Shown here in pieces: positions 35,286 to 48,513 of a stretch of 64,000 nucleotides of DNA; position 1 is the first letter of the stretch, and each line of letters opens with the position of its first letter. The stretch lies in assembly GCA_003255065.1 (NCBI GenBank), contig QAOA01006679.1, positions 34,150 through 98,149 on the forward strand, given 5' to 3'. Made by a program: the position numbers and the translations under genes. A model generated the notes under the pieces. The model saw only the letters and a list, made by a program, of their open reading frames with translations. It searched no databases and was not told where the DNA came from. Source of the DNA: Cercis canadensis. Lineage: Eukaryota; Streptophyta; Magnoliopsida; Fabales; Fabaceae.

Positions 35286-36838
35286 AATTTTCCCACATTT
35301 AGCTTTTTGCACTCCTGGGCAAAATCATAAGAAACAAACTAACTAGAATAAGAGAACAACTCTCCAATCAAATCAAGAATGTAAAGATCAAGGTAAGAAA
35401 ACAATTCAAACTTAAAGAAACAACAACATTCATGGAACAACATCTCTTGACAACTAGAAAACACACAACATGACAATTTCATTTAATAGGAATGAGTCAA
35501 AGTAAATAGCCTCTCACAAGATAAATAAATTCTCTTAATTCCCTCAAGTGTCTAAGATAAGTATTTCTCTTCACTCATCCTATTAAAATCACACTATCAT
35601 AAGCTTGTTCACTTTCTCAGTCTCCACTACCTATGTCACATGCATAACACAAATCAAAAAGACTTTTAAAGTGTTGTAACGAGGAAAGGTAAATGAATGA
35701 CAAGAATATGAAAAAATGGCTAAAGCACCCAAGGAATCATAAAGAGCATCTAATTATAGAGAAATTCAAGTACTTTATGCATCTTGACTTTGGGCTTCAA
35801 CTCATTTTTACTTTTCCCAAAACAACTTTATTTTTTTGCTGCTGTTATATTTTTTTTTATTTTTTTTAAGCATAACACTTAACAATTCAGCCACAACTTG
35901 ATGTTTTTTTTTTGTTTGTAAGAATTCACTCCCTTTTTATTCAATGCAGTGCTCTTCAATTCCTAAGGGTTGGGTAGGACATGATTTTACACTTAGGCTT
36001 GCAATGAGTTGCACATGAAAGAAATGATCATTAGGCTCAAAAAGGGGTAATCAAATGATAACATCAATGTTAGCTATTTGGTCAAGTAGCTTTTCAAAAA
36101 AAGGAATGCCTTAATCACTTTTATGCATGCATGTGCAAATGTAACTTCAACTAAGAAACAGAACAAGTTCTAGAGTGTCAAAATGATAGATGAAAACACA
36201 CAAGAAAGAATCATGACATATGGCTCAAATCCTCACAGCTTATAAGATTACCAAGAATCAACTCATCCAAATCAAATTTTGTTGCCATACCACTTAAATC
36301 CAAGAAGCAAGATAATTGTCCACTCATGTTGTAGCACTTTAGAATCAAAATTGTTTCAAACTACTTTCTTCACAACTCCTAAATTAATTGGAAAGAACCA
36401 AAAAATTCTAAAAACAAAATAGAAAAACAGCAAAACAAAAAGAAAACAGAAAACATAATTTTAAATGACAAAAACAGCAAAGCAAAATAACAGAAAACAA
36501 TGAAACAACATGCTAAAAGCATAGAAAATTGTGAACAGAAAACCTAAAAATAGTAAAACAATGAATTAAATAACAGAAAAAAAAAATAGCATATAGAAAG
36601 TTTTAAAAACACAGAAACAGAAAACTAAGCCTAAAACAGAAAACAGAAAACACAACAAAAGTTAAAACAGAAGCAGAAACTTAAAAACAACAAAACAAAA
36701 AGCATAAAAATAGCAAAGCAGGCTAACTCCTCCCCCACACTTAAATTTTTGCAGTGTCCTCAATGCAAAGCACAAAGCAAACAGTAAAAGCAAGACAATA
36801 AAATTAAAAGAGAAGGGGAAAGAGAACAACTTGTAGGT
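35286..36838 (-). other. Athila-type 3' non-coding region
   Basis: No open frame. Very A-rich on the + strand (acagaaaacagaaaac-type runs at 36400-36720). In Athila elements this position may hold an env-like ORF. I see none here, so it has been lost or has decayed beyond recognition. A purine-rich tract (GTGGGAAAA) abuts the 3' LTR in element orientation. Confidence 0.6.
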
Positions 36839-39800
36839 TTAAGTCTCATAGAGAGTAGCAGATAAGTGCACATCTTCCACCATTTGGTCTTGAAAACTCA
36901 CATAAAAAGGTTTTAGCCGATGTCCGTTCACTAGGAAAGTTTTATTAGTTGCTTCATTCTTGATCTCAACTGCACCATAAAGGAAGACATGAGTCACTAC
37001 AAAAGGACCCATCTACCTAGAACGAAGCTTGTCGGACATTAGCTTGAGGCGAGAATTGTAGAGCAGCACTTTCTGACCAATGTGGAACTCTTTTCTCACC
37101 AACAACTTGTCATGGACAGCCTTGGTCTTTTTTTTTTATAAATTCTGGAATTCTCATAAGCTTATAACTTGATTTCTTCCAATTCTTGTAGTTGCAGCTT
37201 CCTTTGAGAACCAGCTTGAGCTAAGTCAAGATTACACTGTTTGACTGCCCAATACGCCTTATGCTCTATCTCCACTGGAAGATGACATGTCTTGCCAAAG
37301 ACTAGCCTATAAGGCGACATGCCAATAGGGGTCTTGTCGACAGTCCGATAAGCTCACAAAGCATCATCCAGACGCATGCTCCAATCTTTTCTATTGGGTT
37401 TGGCAGTCTTCTCTAAAATTTGCTTGATCTCCCTATTTGACAATTCTGCTTGCCCATTGGTTTGTAGATGGTAAGGGGTTGACATATTGTGTACCACACC
37501 ATACTTTTTCAACAAAGCAACCATGTACCTATTGCAGAAGTGTGAACCTTGGTCACTGATTATTGCTTTTGGGATGCCGAACTTGCAGATAATGTGAGTC
37601 TTGACAAAATCTAAGACAATACGAGAATCATCAGTCCAAGTGGCCTTAGCCTCTACCCATTTAGAAACATAATCCACAGCTAATAGGATATACATAAAAC
37701 CAAAAGAAGTAGGAAAGGGACCCATGAAATCAATACCCCATACATCAAATATCTCACAAAACAGTAAAGGCTGTTGAGACATCTCATTTCCACAGGAAAT
37801 ATTTCCTGTCCGTTGGCATTGGTCACAATTCTTACAAAAGCTATGTGCATTATGAAACAAGGTAGGCCAGTAAAGTCCAGAATTGAAAATTTTCTTAGCA
37901 GTGCGTTGTGGTCCAGAATGACCACCACATGCAGAAGTATGGCAAAATTGTAAAACAGATTCAATCTCATGTCCAAGCACACACCTCCGAATGACTTGAT
38001 CACTACACAGTCTCAGCAAATAGGGATCATCCCATACATAAAATTTGACTTCACTTTTAAGCTTATCAACTTGATGCCTCTTAAAATAAGCAGGTAACTC
38101 AGAAGCAACTAAGTAATTTACTAAGTTAGCATACCAAGGATCTTTACCTTGCAGCTGATAAAGCTGCTCATCCGGGAATGTCTCTCTGATGGGAAGGTTG
38201 TCCAAAGTCAGTGGGATTCGGCTCAAGTGATCTGCTACCAAGTTCTCAGCTCCACTCTTGTCTCTAATCTCAATGTCGAATTCTTGCAAGAGCAGCCTCC
38301 ATCTAATGAGCCTAGGCTTTGCATCTGGCTTCTTGAGCAAGTACTTCAAAGCTGCATGGTCAGAGAAAGCAATTACTTTAGAATTCAGTAAGTATGAACG
38401 AAATTTATCTAAAGCAAACACAACAACAAGAAGCTCTTTCTCAGTGGTGGTATAATTGGCTTGGGCAGCATCCAGAGTACGAGATGCATAATAAATGACG
38501 TGGGAATGCTTGTCCACTCGCTGTGCAAGGACAGCGCCTATTGCAAAGTTTGATGCATCACATATCAGCTCGAAGGGAAACTCCCAGTTAGGTGGCTGCA
38601 TGATGGGAGGAGAAGTAAGGCTCTGCTTCAGTTGATCGAAGGTGGCTCTGCACTGCCTATCAAATTTGAAATCCACTTTTTTTTGGAGAAGCCTAGACAG
38701 TGGAAGGGCAATCTTACTGAAGTCCTTGATGAATCACCTGTAAAACCTTGCATGACCAAGAAAGGAACGCACTTCCCGCACACAAGTGGGGTAGGATAAA
38801 GAGGCAATAACATCTATCTTAGCCTTATCTACTTCAATGTCTTTGCTAGAAATTACATGCCCTAAAACTATGCCTTGTTCTACCATGAAATGACATTTCT
38901 CAAAATTAAGAACAAGATTAGTCTCAATGCATCTATCCAGTACTCTAGCAAGGCTATCTAAACATGCATCAAAGGAGGATCCATACACAGTAAAGTCATC
39001 CATAAATACTTCCATGCAGTGTTCTAAAAATTCAGAAAATATGCTCACCATACACCGCTGGAATGTACCAGGGGCATTACAAAGGCCGAAGGGCATCCTC
39101 CTATATGAAAATGTGTCGAATGGACAGGTAAACATTGTCTTCTCCTTATCCTCTGGGGCTATGTGAATCTAAAAATAGCCTAAGAAGCCATCTAAGAAGC
39201 AGTAATGGGACTTCCCTGCCAACCTTTCCAGCATCTGATCAATGAAAGACAGAGGGAAATGGTCCTTCCTTGTTGTTTGGTTGAGTCTTCTATAGTCAAT
39301 GTAGATGCGCCAGTTGTTCTGCACTCTAGTGGGAATCAACTCATTCTTCTCATTGGCCACTACAGTGATGCCACTTTTCTTGGGAACTACTTGCACTGGA
39401 CTCACCCATTTACTGTCTGAGATGAGGTAAATTATGTTGGCTGATAACAGCTTGCTCACTTCTTTCTTGACCACATCCAAAATCAACGGGTTAAGTCGCC
39501 TTTGCGGCTGCTTCACTGGTTTAGCTTCTTCCTTCAGTAAAATCCGATGCATGCAAGTGGAAGGGCTAATGCTAGGAATGTCTGCAAGTGTCCATCTGAT
39601 GGCTGTCTTCCGCTGCTTCAAGATCTGCAACAACCTCTCTTCTTGTTCAGGTTGCAGATTGTTGGTTTTGATGATAGGAAACTTCTCTTCTTCTGCCAGG
39701 AAGGCATACTTGAGATGATCAGGTAACAGTTTCAGCTCCTGTATAAATGGTTGTTGTACAAAGGGGACTAATTGGCTGGAGATGCCAAATCTGTTGCCTG

Positions 39801-40313
39801 AAGCTCAGCAACACCTGCAAGCTTTGTACTATGCTCCAAAACAGTCTCATCATATCCTAAATAGTTAGAAATTTCAGAACATGCAGCACTACTCCAATCA
39901 CAATTAGTACATGCAGGGCACTCTAAAGTATATAGCAAGCCTACTATATCAGAAAATTCAGCTACCATATCATCAACTAGCAGGTCTATGACATCTATTT
40001 GAAATACTGAATGCTCTTCTAGAGAGTGTTTCATGACATCACATAAATTAAAACGAATTATAGTGTCACTAAATTTCATGGAAAGGGTACCGGCATACAC
40101 ATCAATTATGGTCTTAGCAGTTTTAAGGAAGGGTCTACCCAAGATCAAAGGGGCATATCTAGATGTAGACTCATCCTCCATATTTAACACATAAAAGTCA
40201 GCTGGAAATATTAAATCATTTACCCTAACCAAAACATCCTCAAGAAGGCATGCAGGATATGTTGTGCTTCTATTAGCAAGCTGAATGACTACTCCAGTGG
40301 GCTTCAGTTTCAC
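36839..40313 (-). pseudogene. Athila-type pol: protease, RT, RNase H, integrase
   Basis: Frames run 40313-39768 (protease region: YAPLILGRPFLKTAKTIIDV), 39633-39169 and 39135-38734 (RT: NWRIYIDYRRLNQTTRKDHF, MPFGLCNAPGTFQ, FMDDFTVYG), then 38676-37354 (RNase [20 protein letters not shown]; integrase zinc finger H..H..CDQC and core [36 protein letters not shown]). The integrase C-terminal part continues with stops to a TAA at 36839. In-frame stops include TAG near 39167, TGA near 38733 and TGA at 37353, each explained by a single C-to-T or G-to-A change. No intact polyprotein remains. Confidence 0.88.
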
Positions 40314-40326
40314 TAATCTGCAGTGA

Positions 40327-41885
40327 TTAATAGATGAACTTAGGCATCACGTTGATTGAAGCTCCCAGATCTAGCATGACATTTGTAAACTGCTTGTCTC
40401 CAATAGTGCAGGGAATGGTGAAAGTCTCAGGATCAGTGCACTTGGATGGCAAGTTAGGCTGAATCATGGCTGACACGTTTTTACCCATGCTCACTTTTTC
40501 ATTACCCTTCAGCTTCCTCTTGTGGGTACACAAATCCTTAAGAAACCTTGCATATTTGGGAATCTGTTTGATGACTTTTAGGAGAGGTATATTAACTTTT
40601 ACCTTCTTGAAAGTATCCATGATCTCTCTAATGGTGGTTGCAAGTTGACCTATCTGAGTCTCCAGTCTCTGAATACTAGTCTCAGTCCTCTGTTGGAATT
40701 GGATGTTGTTGCTAGCCAACTGCTTCACTAAATCTTCTAGGCTCGGTTCTGGCTTGCTAGCTTGCTGCATAGGCTGCTTCATTGGTGCTTGGAACTGCTG
40801 GTTGCTTGAATTTGCATTGTATCTAGGCTACTATAGCTGGTACGTTTGTTGCTGCTGGTAGGTTGACCAGAATTACCTCTATACCTCAAGTTTGGGTGAT
40901 CTCTCAAACTAGGGTTATATGTTGAAGAGTGGGGGTCATATCTGGGCTGCTGATAAGGTCTTCCAGGAAAGACACCAGCCACTACTTCAGTGTTATCCTG
41001 GAGGGTAGGGCACTGATCCGTCAGATGACTAGCTAGGGCACAAATTCCACATAGCTTGGCAGGAGCTTGAACTTGTGTGTGGCCCATCGGTAATTGTTTA
41101 ACCAAAAAGGTCAGTTCTTCCAAACGATTTTCCACCCTCTGTTGATCCACCATCTGCACCTCATTCACTCCCCTAGCAGGAATAATCATCCTTGTGCCAA
41201 ATTGTTGCGCATTGGTTGTCATATTTTTGATTAAGTCTCTTACAGCAGCAGGGGTCTTGTCCACCAAGGCTCCTCCAGAAGCAGCATCCACATAACTCCT
41301 ATCCATAAGAAGAAAACCTTCATAGAAGTATTGGATAAGTAGATGGTCACTGATTTGGTGATGAGGACAGCTTCCACACAGTTTCTTAAATCTCTCCTAG
41401 TATTCATGTAAAGTCTCTCCACTATGTTGCCTTATGCCACATATCTCTTTCCTGATGACAGCAGCTCTTGAGGCAGGGAAGAATCTTTCAAGAAATCACA
41501 TCTTCAAGTCATTCCAGCATGTGATGATGGATGGCTGCAAGTATAGTCAATCCTTTGCTGCTCCATCTAATGAAAAGGGAAAGGCCCTCAGCTTGATGTG
41601 CTCTTCTTCAATTGATTGAGGCTTCATGGTAGAACACACTATGTGAAATTCCTTCAAATGTTTGTGAGGATCTTCACCTACAAGTCCATAAAACTTTGGG
41701 AGCAAGTTTATTAATCCAGATTTTAATTCAAAATTGGCATCAGGATACTTAATACACAAATGCTGGTAATTATCATCAGGGGCAGCTAATTCCTTAAGAG
41801 TCTTAGCCCTAACATGCATGTCATTATTTCCAGCCCCATTATTAGCAGTAAGATCAACCTCAGGATTAATGTCATTTGCAGCCAT
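40327..41885 (-). pseudogene. Athila-type gag
   Basis: It begins at 41885 (MAANDINPEVDLTANNGAG) and carries the plant retrotransposon gag core (FELKSGLINLLPKFYG, EDPHKHLKEFHIVCSTMKPQ, IKLRAFPFSLDGAAKD). It then breaks at a stop (Trp expected) and resumes in the frames 41306-40779 and 40782-40327. The last frame ends at the protease active-site segment MLDLGASINVMPKF. Several stops and a frame change make it a relic. Confidence 0.85.
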
Positions 41886-42880
41886 ATTGTGCTATATATG
41901 ATTACGAGTTCTACGTGCCCTAGCAAGTGTGTGCAAAGCTCTCTATATTTCAAAATCACCTTCAAGTAGTTCAGAATGAGAGGATTGAGTTATACACCAT
42001 GCAAATAAAAAAACAAAAACACTCTAAAACACACTAGAACACACAGAAACAGGAAAACAGTGAAAGAAATGGGCAAAAACCAAAACATACCAAATGCACT
42101 AGACAAAGGCAAAAAGACACCAAAATAACACTAGTTGACCCATCTAAACATTTTAAAAAAAAATTCTACCACAACAACATGAAAGCTGGATGAAAATGAA
42201 ACTCACAAATCAAATAAAAATCTTAAAAAATTGGAAAAGTGGTCAAAACGACGGAATTCGGTTTAAAAACGCAGACCTCATGGTGATATCTATGACTATT
42301 GATTGTCAGGCCATTTTCCTTCAACTGACCAAGTTTCAGGTCAATCGGAGCACAAAAATTTGGCCGGAACAGTACACGCGAAAATCACTAAATCAACCGA
42401 AACAAAGGAAAAACAAGAAGAAACTGGCACCAGAATTCACACAATAGAAACTTAAAACATCAAAGGAAACAAAACAAGAAAAAACTATTACCACAATGCT
42501 CAGAAAGTATAAAAAATTTTGCTAAAAAGTGAACAAAGATGGCAAACGAGATAGAATAGCGGCAAAGGAGGTTAAACAAGGGCAATAACAGCACAAAGTT
42601 CACCTCACAATGCTTTTCACAATTCAATTCTTTTGTTCACCAATTTGCAGCTCAATTCGAGTTGGTGAGAATCGAAAATAACACAGAAACAAAAACACTA
42701 AACAGGGAAATAAAACCTAAACAGATAAGGAAAACAAAATAGGAAAGCAAGTAGAACATAAAGAGAATGATGAAGAACAATGACCAGAAATAAGAAAAAA
42801 TAAGCAAACAAAACAGTAACAAAAGAGTCCTAAGAAGATTAATATGTTAGGTGAATTCCCCGGCAACGAGGCCAAAATTT
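41886..42880 (-). other. Athila-type 5' leader with primer binding site
   Basis: Untranslated leader between the 5' LTR and gag. The primer binding site is at 42856-42875 (+ strand attccccggcaacgaggcca; read on the minus strand). The remainder has no coding features. Confidence 0.7.
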
Positions 42881-44179
42881 TGACGAGAGTCGAACCGTAC
42901 AAAATTACAATACTAATTACAACTAAATTGTAGTATAGGATGCAACCAGTGTCGTCTCTCAAGGATTCACCAAAACAATTAATCTATTAGAACTTAAGCA
43001 GGAACAGAATATGAGGGTTTGTTATTGAATGCAGAATAATCAGAATTTAGAAAGCAGTAAGCAGGATTTAATCAAATAAGAGAAAACGTAATCAACTCAA
43101 GCAGACAACCAAACCCTAATCCATCATTGTTTACTAAAGATAACATAGATCTGATTTAATTCTTAGTTAAGTGTTACCTGGAACCTCTAACAGTAACACT
43201 TAGAATTCCTATTGATTTACCAATCAGGATTATTAATCATGAAATTAAGAATCTAGGCAACCGCTCTATATCACTAAGTCCAGATTAATTTAAGAACCGA
43301 ATTATCCAAGTTAACCATATATTAAAAACCTTTAAAATATGATTATCAATCTGATTACTGTGATGAATCTAATCAACCGATTTAAATTCATATAAAGCAT
43401 GCATGTAATCAAAATACCATTCAATCACATGAAAAAGGGAAGAAGTAGTAATTCAAATTAAATTAAATCAAACCCGGTTGAAGCACAGGAACTCTGGATT
43501 ATTAAGTTTAGCTCCTCTTGAATTGATTACAAAAGAACTTAGCTTTTCATGGAAGACTTAAACAAAAAGCAAAGGTAGAAATTCGAATTCAGCAACAGGA
43601 GGCAACAGCAGCAGCTCAAGGTAATTTCGTATATGATTTTCCTCAACAACTTGAGAATAAATACTAGCTGGCTGTCTCCTCTAGGTTTTCTAATAGTTTC
43701 CTAATTACAAAATAAACCTAATTTCCGAAATTATCAATGGTAAAAACGTGATCAAGCCCTAGTGTCATGTGTTCTAGCCCAATAAGCAGATGTTGGCCCA
43801 AATAAACATGCTCTGGTCCAATAGGCAGGCCTAAGGAAAGGAATCAGTCAATGCTGGGCGGATGCAGAAAATCTGGACTGCTTGCACGCAAATTTCAGTT
43901 GTCCAGACGCGAGAATCAGCTTCTGGCCTATTCATATGAAATGTAGCATTTTCTTTCAGCTTTCCAACGAAACTGGAATCACATAATCGGACATATATAG
44001 CCGAAGATATGGTGAAAAACGTAAGCAGTGCTAGAATTCAACAGTTATACAATTAAAATCTATAAGCACCAACAAGTCCAAATCTACAAAACATGTCTAA
44101 AGGCCATAAAAATCACTAGAAACACACACTAAAACACTAAGTATAAGGGAAACAAATAGTGTAAAATAATGTGTTATCA
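42881..44179 (-). repeat. Athila-type 5' LTR
   Basis: 1,299 bp, TGATAACAC..CGTCA in element orientation. It pairs with 33998-35285. It borders PMD gene sequence at 44180. Confidence 0.9.
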
Positions 44180-44576
44180 GGTATCGACGAGTCTTTGATC
44201 TATTTGGGATTGACGATGTAAGAATATTTATTACTAGTAACTAATCTATGTCATTTATTACTTAAATTTGTTGTACAAAATATTAATCATGTTATTGATG
44301 TTTGATGTGAATAGATTGTGTGGTTGCCATATAGTAGGGCATTGATGACACTACTCCCAGATTATTGTGTTAGGGGGCATGCGATTTTGGCTGCTAATGT
44401 GCCATTAATATATTATCATATCGTAAAACATCATAATCCAAATTGGGTTTTGCGCCAATTTGGGAGTAAACAAGACATTCCACGAGAGATCACTATTTAT
44501 AATACACAGTTACACAATGTCAATATGAGATGGAATCAGATTACATTGTAGACATTGCATCATATTAAGCACAATC
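44180..44576 (+). pseudogene. PMD gene, middle part between two gypsy insertions
   Basis: Resumes the PMD coding region after the Athila element: YRRVFDLFGIDD up to a donor at 44218 (gtaaga), intron to 44314, then IVWLPYSRALMTLLPDYCVR, IYYHIVKHHNPNWVLRQFG and QDIPREI. The frame is open to 44551 (stop after NQITL), and the next residues (LHHIKHNL) continue across the CRM insertion at 44577 into WDDRCLYVVNLDEP at 51458. This shows that both retroelements inserted into one pre-existing gene. Confidence 0.85.
44572..44576. repeat. Target site duplication of CRM-type element (caatc), left
   Basis: caatc here and at 51453-51457, immediately outside the two LTRs. It is perfect. Confidence 0.9.
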
Positions 44577-45288
44577 TGATGCGTTCTCATCACCTGAAAG
44601 ATCGAAATGGAGTGTTTGGATACCAAACTGTAGGATAACCTTGGTTATCTCAACTAGGTGAACCCTTAATAAAGAAGGATCCTTGATAAGTTCAAGTTCG
44701 AGTTATTTGCCGAAGAACAACAGGGAAGCTCTTTATCCAGAGAAACTCAAGAATTCAATATTATTAATCTCAAAAATTGTCTTTGTAAGGACATACACAA
44801 ATTCCTTATATAGGCAATTCGGCTAAGAGGCTACAAATAAACCTAATTGAACTAAGAATGCTAATAAACCCTAATACACATTTTGGCTAATAAACATAAA
44901 GGCCCAAATTAAAACTAATTAAAACTAATGATCATAATTTTTGGTCCTAACAAGATAAGGTCCATGATGTATCTCTAGACTATGCAGATTAGACTCATTA
45001 ATCCATGAGTTAATGTCCAAATTTGATCTTTAAGTTTCCTCCAAATTAAGCTCTAAATTTGGGCTCCAAGCTGACCTATGCGCACCTTTTACAAGAGACA
45101 GATAAGTGATCCATCTCAACTTTAAACTTGGTCCAACTGCTTTCTCCTTGGTCTGCACCTCTTGGACTAGGCTCAATAGCGCCTCTTTCATACCTTTAGC
45201 TCTGCTTCTAGTCATCGGGCCTCCAACTCCAAGAAAATGATCATGAACACTTCTAAGGTTAGGGCGTGTAGCAAGCTGATTTGCATCA
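44577..45288 (-). repeat. CRM-type 3' LTR (712 bp), partly coding
   Basis: Begins TGATGTGAATC-like and ends CATCA in element orientation (+ strand tgatgcg..catca). It pairs with 50741-51452. The pol frame 45470-45030 extends about 260 bp into it. Confidence 0.88.
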
Positions 45289-48200
45289 TTCCCTCCTTCC
45301 TCAGAAGGATTCGTCCTTGAATCTGAATCATCACCTACATCAAACAAAGTTAAGTCAACAACATTAAAAGTAGCACTAACATCAACATACTCACCAGGAA
45401 GATTAATTTTGTAGGCATTGTCATTAATCCACTCAAGGACTTCAAACGGTCTATCTCCTCGAGGATGCAACTTTGATTTCCTTTGGGTAGGAAACTGTCC
45501 CTTCCTAAGATGTACCTAAACCTAATCACCTGGTTCGAATACAACCCTAGTTCGACCCTTGTTGGCTTGCCTAGTATACTGTTTATTCTTCTTCTCAATA
45601 TTAGCCCGAACTTTGGAATGCAAGTCTCTAACAAAATTTACCTTTTGCTTACCATCAATATTAGCAAACTTATTAATAGACAAAGGTAAAATATGCAAGG
45701 AAGTCAAAAGATTAAATTCATAAACAATCTCAAAAGGGGAATAAAAAATGTAGAGTGTACAGTGCAATTATAAGCAAACTCAACATGTGGCAAAGATTGT
45801 TCCTAACGCTTAAGATTCTTTTGCATAATAGCACGCAATATAATAGCAAGTGTTCTATTAACAACCTCAGTTTGCCCATCCGTCTGAGGATGTGCAACCG
45901 TAGAAAACAGAAACTTAGTCCTTAACCGACCCCATAGGGTTCGTCAAAAGTGACTTAAGAACTTCACATCTCTATCACTCACTATTATCCTAGGTAAACC
46001 ATGTAAGCACACTATTTCTTTAAAGAACAAGTCAGCAATGTATGTTGCATCATTAGTTTTAACACAAGCAATAAAGTGAGCCATCTTGCTAAACCTATCA
46101 ACAATCACAAAGATATTATCTTTCCCACTTGGTGACCTTAACAACCCTAGTACAAAATCAATAGAAATATCAATCTAAGGCTGACTAGTTATAGGCAATG
46201 GTGTATAAAGTCCATGTGAAATAACTTTAGACTTGACCTATTTACAAGTAATACATTTTTCACAAATAGAAAGTACATTATGTTTCATGTGAGGTCAATA
46301 AAAATGTTCATATAAAATATCCAAAGTCTTTTTAACACCAAAGTGCCCCATTAGACTACCACCATGCGTCTCTCTAACAAGCAAATCACGTATAGAATAT
46401 GTAGACACACATAATTTATCTTTCTTAAACAAGTACCCATCATGCTTATAATAATCACCACTAGCATACTTAGCACAAGCAACCTATAGCTGACTGAAAT
46501 CAGAATCAAATTCATATAAGTCTCTTATAAGCTCAAAACCTAATAGCTTAGCATGCAAAGAAGTAATTAAAGTATACATTCTAGACAATGCATCAACAAC
46601 GACATTCTCCTTCCCAGCTTTATTCTTAATAACATAGAGGAACGTCTCAATGAACTTTAACCATTTGACATGTCTCTTATTTAATTTACCTTGGGATTTC
46701 AAATACTTCAAGCTCTCATGATCCGAATGAATAATGAATTCCCGAGGCCATAAATAGTGCTACCACGTTTGGTGAGTCCTCACAAGAGCATAAAGCTCTT
46801 TGTCATAAGTGGGATAATTCAATGTTGTCTCATTAAGCTTCTCACTAAAATATGCAATAGGTTTGAAATCCTGCATCAAAACAACTCCTATTCCAATACC
46901 TAAAGCATCACATTCAATCTCAAAAGCTCTGTCAAAGTTAGGCAAACATAAAAGAGGAGCACTAGTTAAAGTTTCATTTAAAGTGGTAAATGCCTTCTCT
47001 TGTTCATCTCCCCACTTAAAACTCACATTTTTCTTAACTAGTTCATTTAGGGGTGCGGCTATGGTGCTGAAATTCTTTACAAACCGCCTATAAAAATTAG
47101 CTAAGCCATGAAAAGATCCTACCTCATTAGCATTCTTAGGTGTAGGCCAATCTCGAATTTCCTTAACATTTTTCTCATCCATGCTAATATCCTTAGAACT
47201 TACAATAAACCCAAAAAAATATAACAGAATCGGAACAAAATGCACATTTCTTAAAATTAGCATACAATTTATGCTATCTTAAAGCAATAAAAACATTATA
47301 CAAATGTGACACATGATCATTTAGGGTTTTGCTATAAACTAAGATATCATCAAAATAAACCACCATAAATTTTTTAATAAAAACACACAAAACATAGTTC
47401 ATTAGTCTCATGAAAGTGTTAGGTGCATTAATTAAATCGAAAGACATTACTAACCACTCATATAAATCATATTTTGTTTTAAAGACAGTTTTCCACTCAT
47501 CTCCTTCTTTCATGCAAATTTGGTAGTATTCATTCTTTAAATCTATCTTAGTAAAGACACTCGAACCATACAACTCATCAAGCATGTCATCTAATCTAGG
47601 GATAAGATGTCCATACTTAACCGTGATTTGATTAATGGCTCGGCAACCCACACACCTGCGCCATGTCCCGTCTTTCTTTGGCACCAAGATAACTGGAATT
47701 GAACATGGGCTTAGACTTTCCTTCACAAATTCCTTTTGTACTAACTCATCTACTTGCCTTTGAATTTTCTTTGTCTCTTCAGGATTAGCTCGGTAGGTTG
47801 ATTTATTAGGGATAGTAGATCTGGGAACAAAGTCAATCTGGTGCTCTATGCCCCTCAAGGGAGGTAAACCATGTGGTATCTCTTCAAGAAAAATATCAGC
47901 AAATTCATGCATCAAATAAACAACCACACTAGAAGGTTTGGCATAGACAGCAAAACACTATTCACCTCACTCTTTTGTGCAAAAGCACTCACTTTCTATT
48001 TTCTCTTACTCTCGGCCTTACTTTTTTTTTCTTTTTCTCTCAGTTTCTTTTCTCTCGGTCTCTCTCTTTTTGTCGACCTCTTTTTCTTTCACTTCTTTCT
48101 CTTATCTCTCTTTACATTCTTTTTGTAATCTTTGCTTGATCCGCATATGCAATAGTAGGTTTTAAGGGTTGCAACAAAGTGACATTGTTATTCTTGTAGA

Positions 48201-48513
48201 CAGTGTAAGTGTTATTGTATTCGTCATACTTCACTCGCCTATCAAATTCTCATAGTCACCCTAACAAGATATGACAAGCATGCATAGGCACCACATCACA
48301 CAATACTTCATCTTTAAAAGTGTTAAAATTAAATGCAATCTGAAACTGTTTGTTTACCCATAGATCTCATCTATCATTCAACCACCTTAGCTTATAAAGT
48401 GTGGGGTGTGGAATAGTAGGTAAACTCAACTTCTCTGCTGCCAAGGTACTAGCAACATTAGTATAAGATCTACTGTCAATAATAACGTTACATACCTTGT
48501 CTCCTGCCAAGTA
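45030..48513 (-). pseudogene. CRM-type pol: protease, RT, RNase H, integrase, CR-like tail
   Basis: Frames in order: RT 47927-47274 (VPRSTIPNKSTYRANPEE, VFTKIDLKNEYYQI, VVYFDDILVYSK; the usual MPFGL is changed to MSFDL), RT/RNase H 47263-46760 ([12 protein letters not shown].. wording in frame, [20 protein letters not shown]), RNase H end 46711-46484 ([17 protein letters not shown]), integrase 46144-45944 ([20 protein letters not shown]) and 45767-45522, then the C-terminal part 45470-45030 (HPRGDRPFEVLEWINDNAYK). The tail GGPMTRSRAKGMKEALLSLV lies in the LTR and resembles the C-terminal region of CRM integrases. Many single-base stops. A T/C-rich spacer at 48000-48120 codes for a Lys/Glu/Arg-rich linker between protease and RT. 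Confidence 0.84.

Larger units (their letters stand above)
33998..44179 (-). mobile_element. Ty3/gypsy LTR retrotransposon, Athila-type
   Basis: A 10.2-kb element on the minus strand. 5' LTR 42881-44179, 3' LTR 33998-35285 (about 1.29 kb each, TG..CA). The primer binding site TGGCCTCGTTGCCGGGGA lies just inside the 5' LTR and resembles the tRNA-Asp-type site of Athila elements. The order is gag, protease, RT, RNase H, integrase, then a long non-coding 3' region (35286-36838). The RT motifs (MPFGLCNAPGTFQRCM, EVFMDDFTVYGSSFD) fit Athila. Many stops show it is inactive. It interrupts the PMD gene between ..LPTARTR and YRRVFDLFGIDD. No 5-bp target duplication is evident. Confidence 0.9.

Noticed and set aside
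36400-36720. acagaaaac-type short repeats resembling an ordered array
   Set aside because: Irregular spacing and low complexity; it is part of the A-rich 3' region of the Athila element, not a CRISPR or satellite array.
47871-48165. + strand hydrophobic frames (SFSFFSLGLSLF..)
   Set aside because: Antisense of the Lys/Glu/Arg-rich linker in the CRM pol. Not a membrane protein gene.
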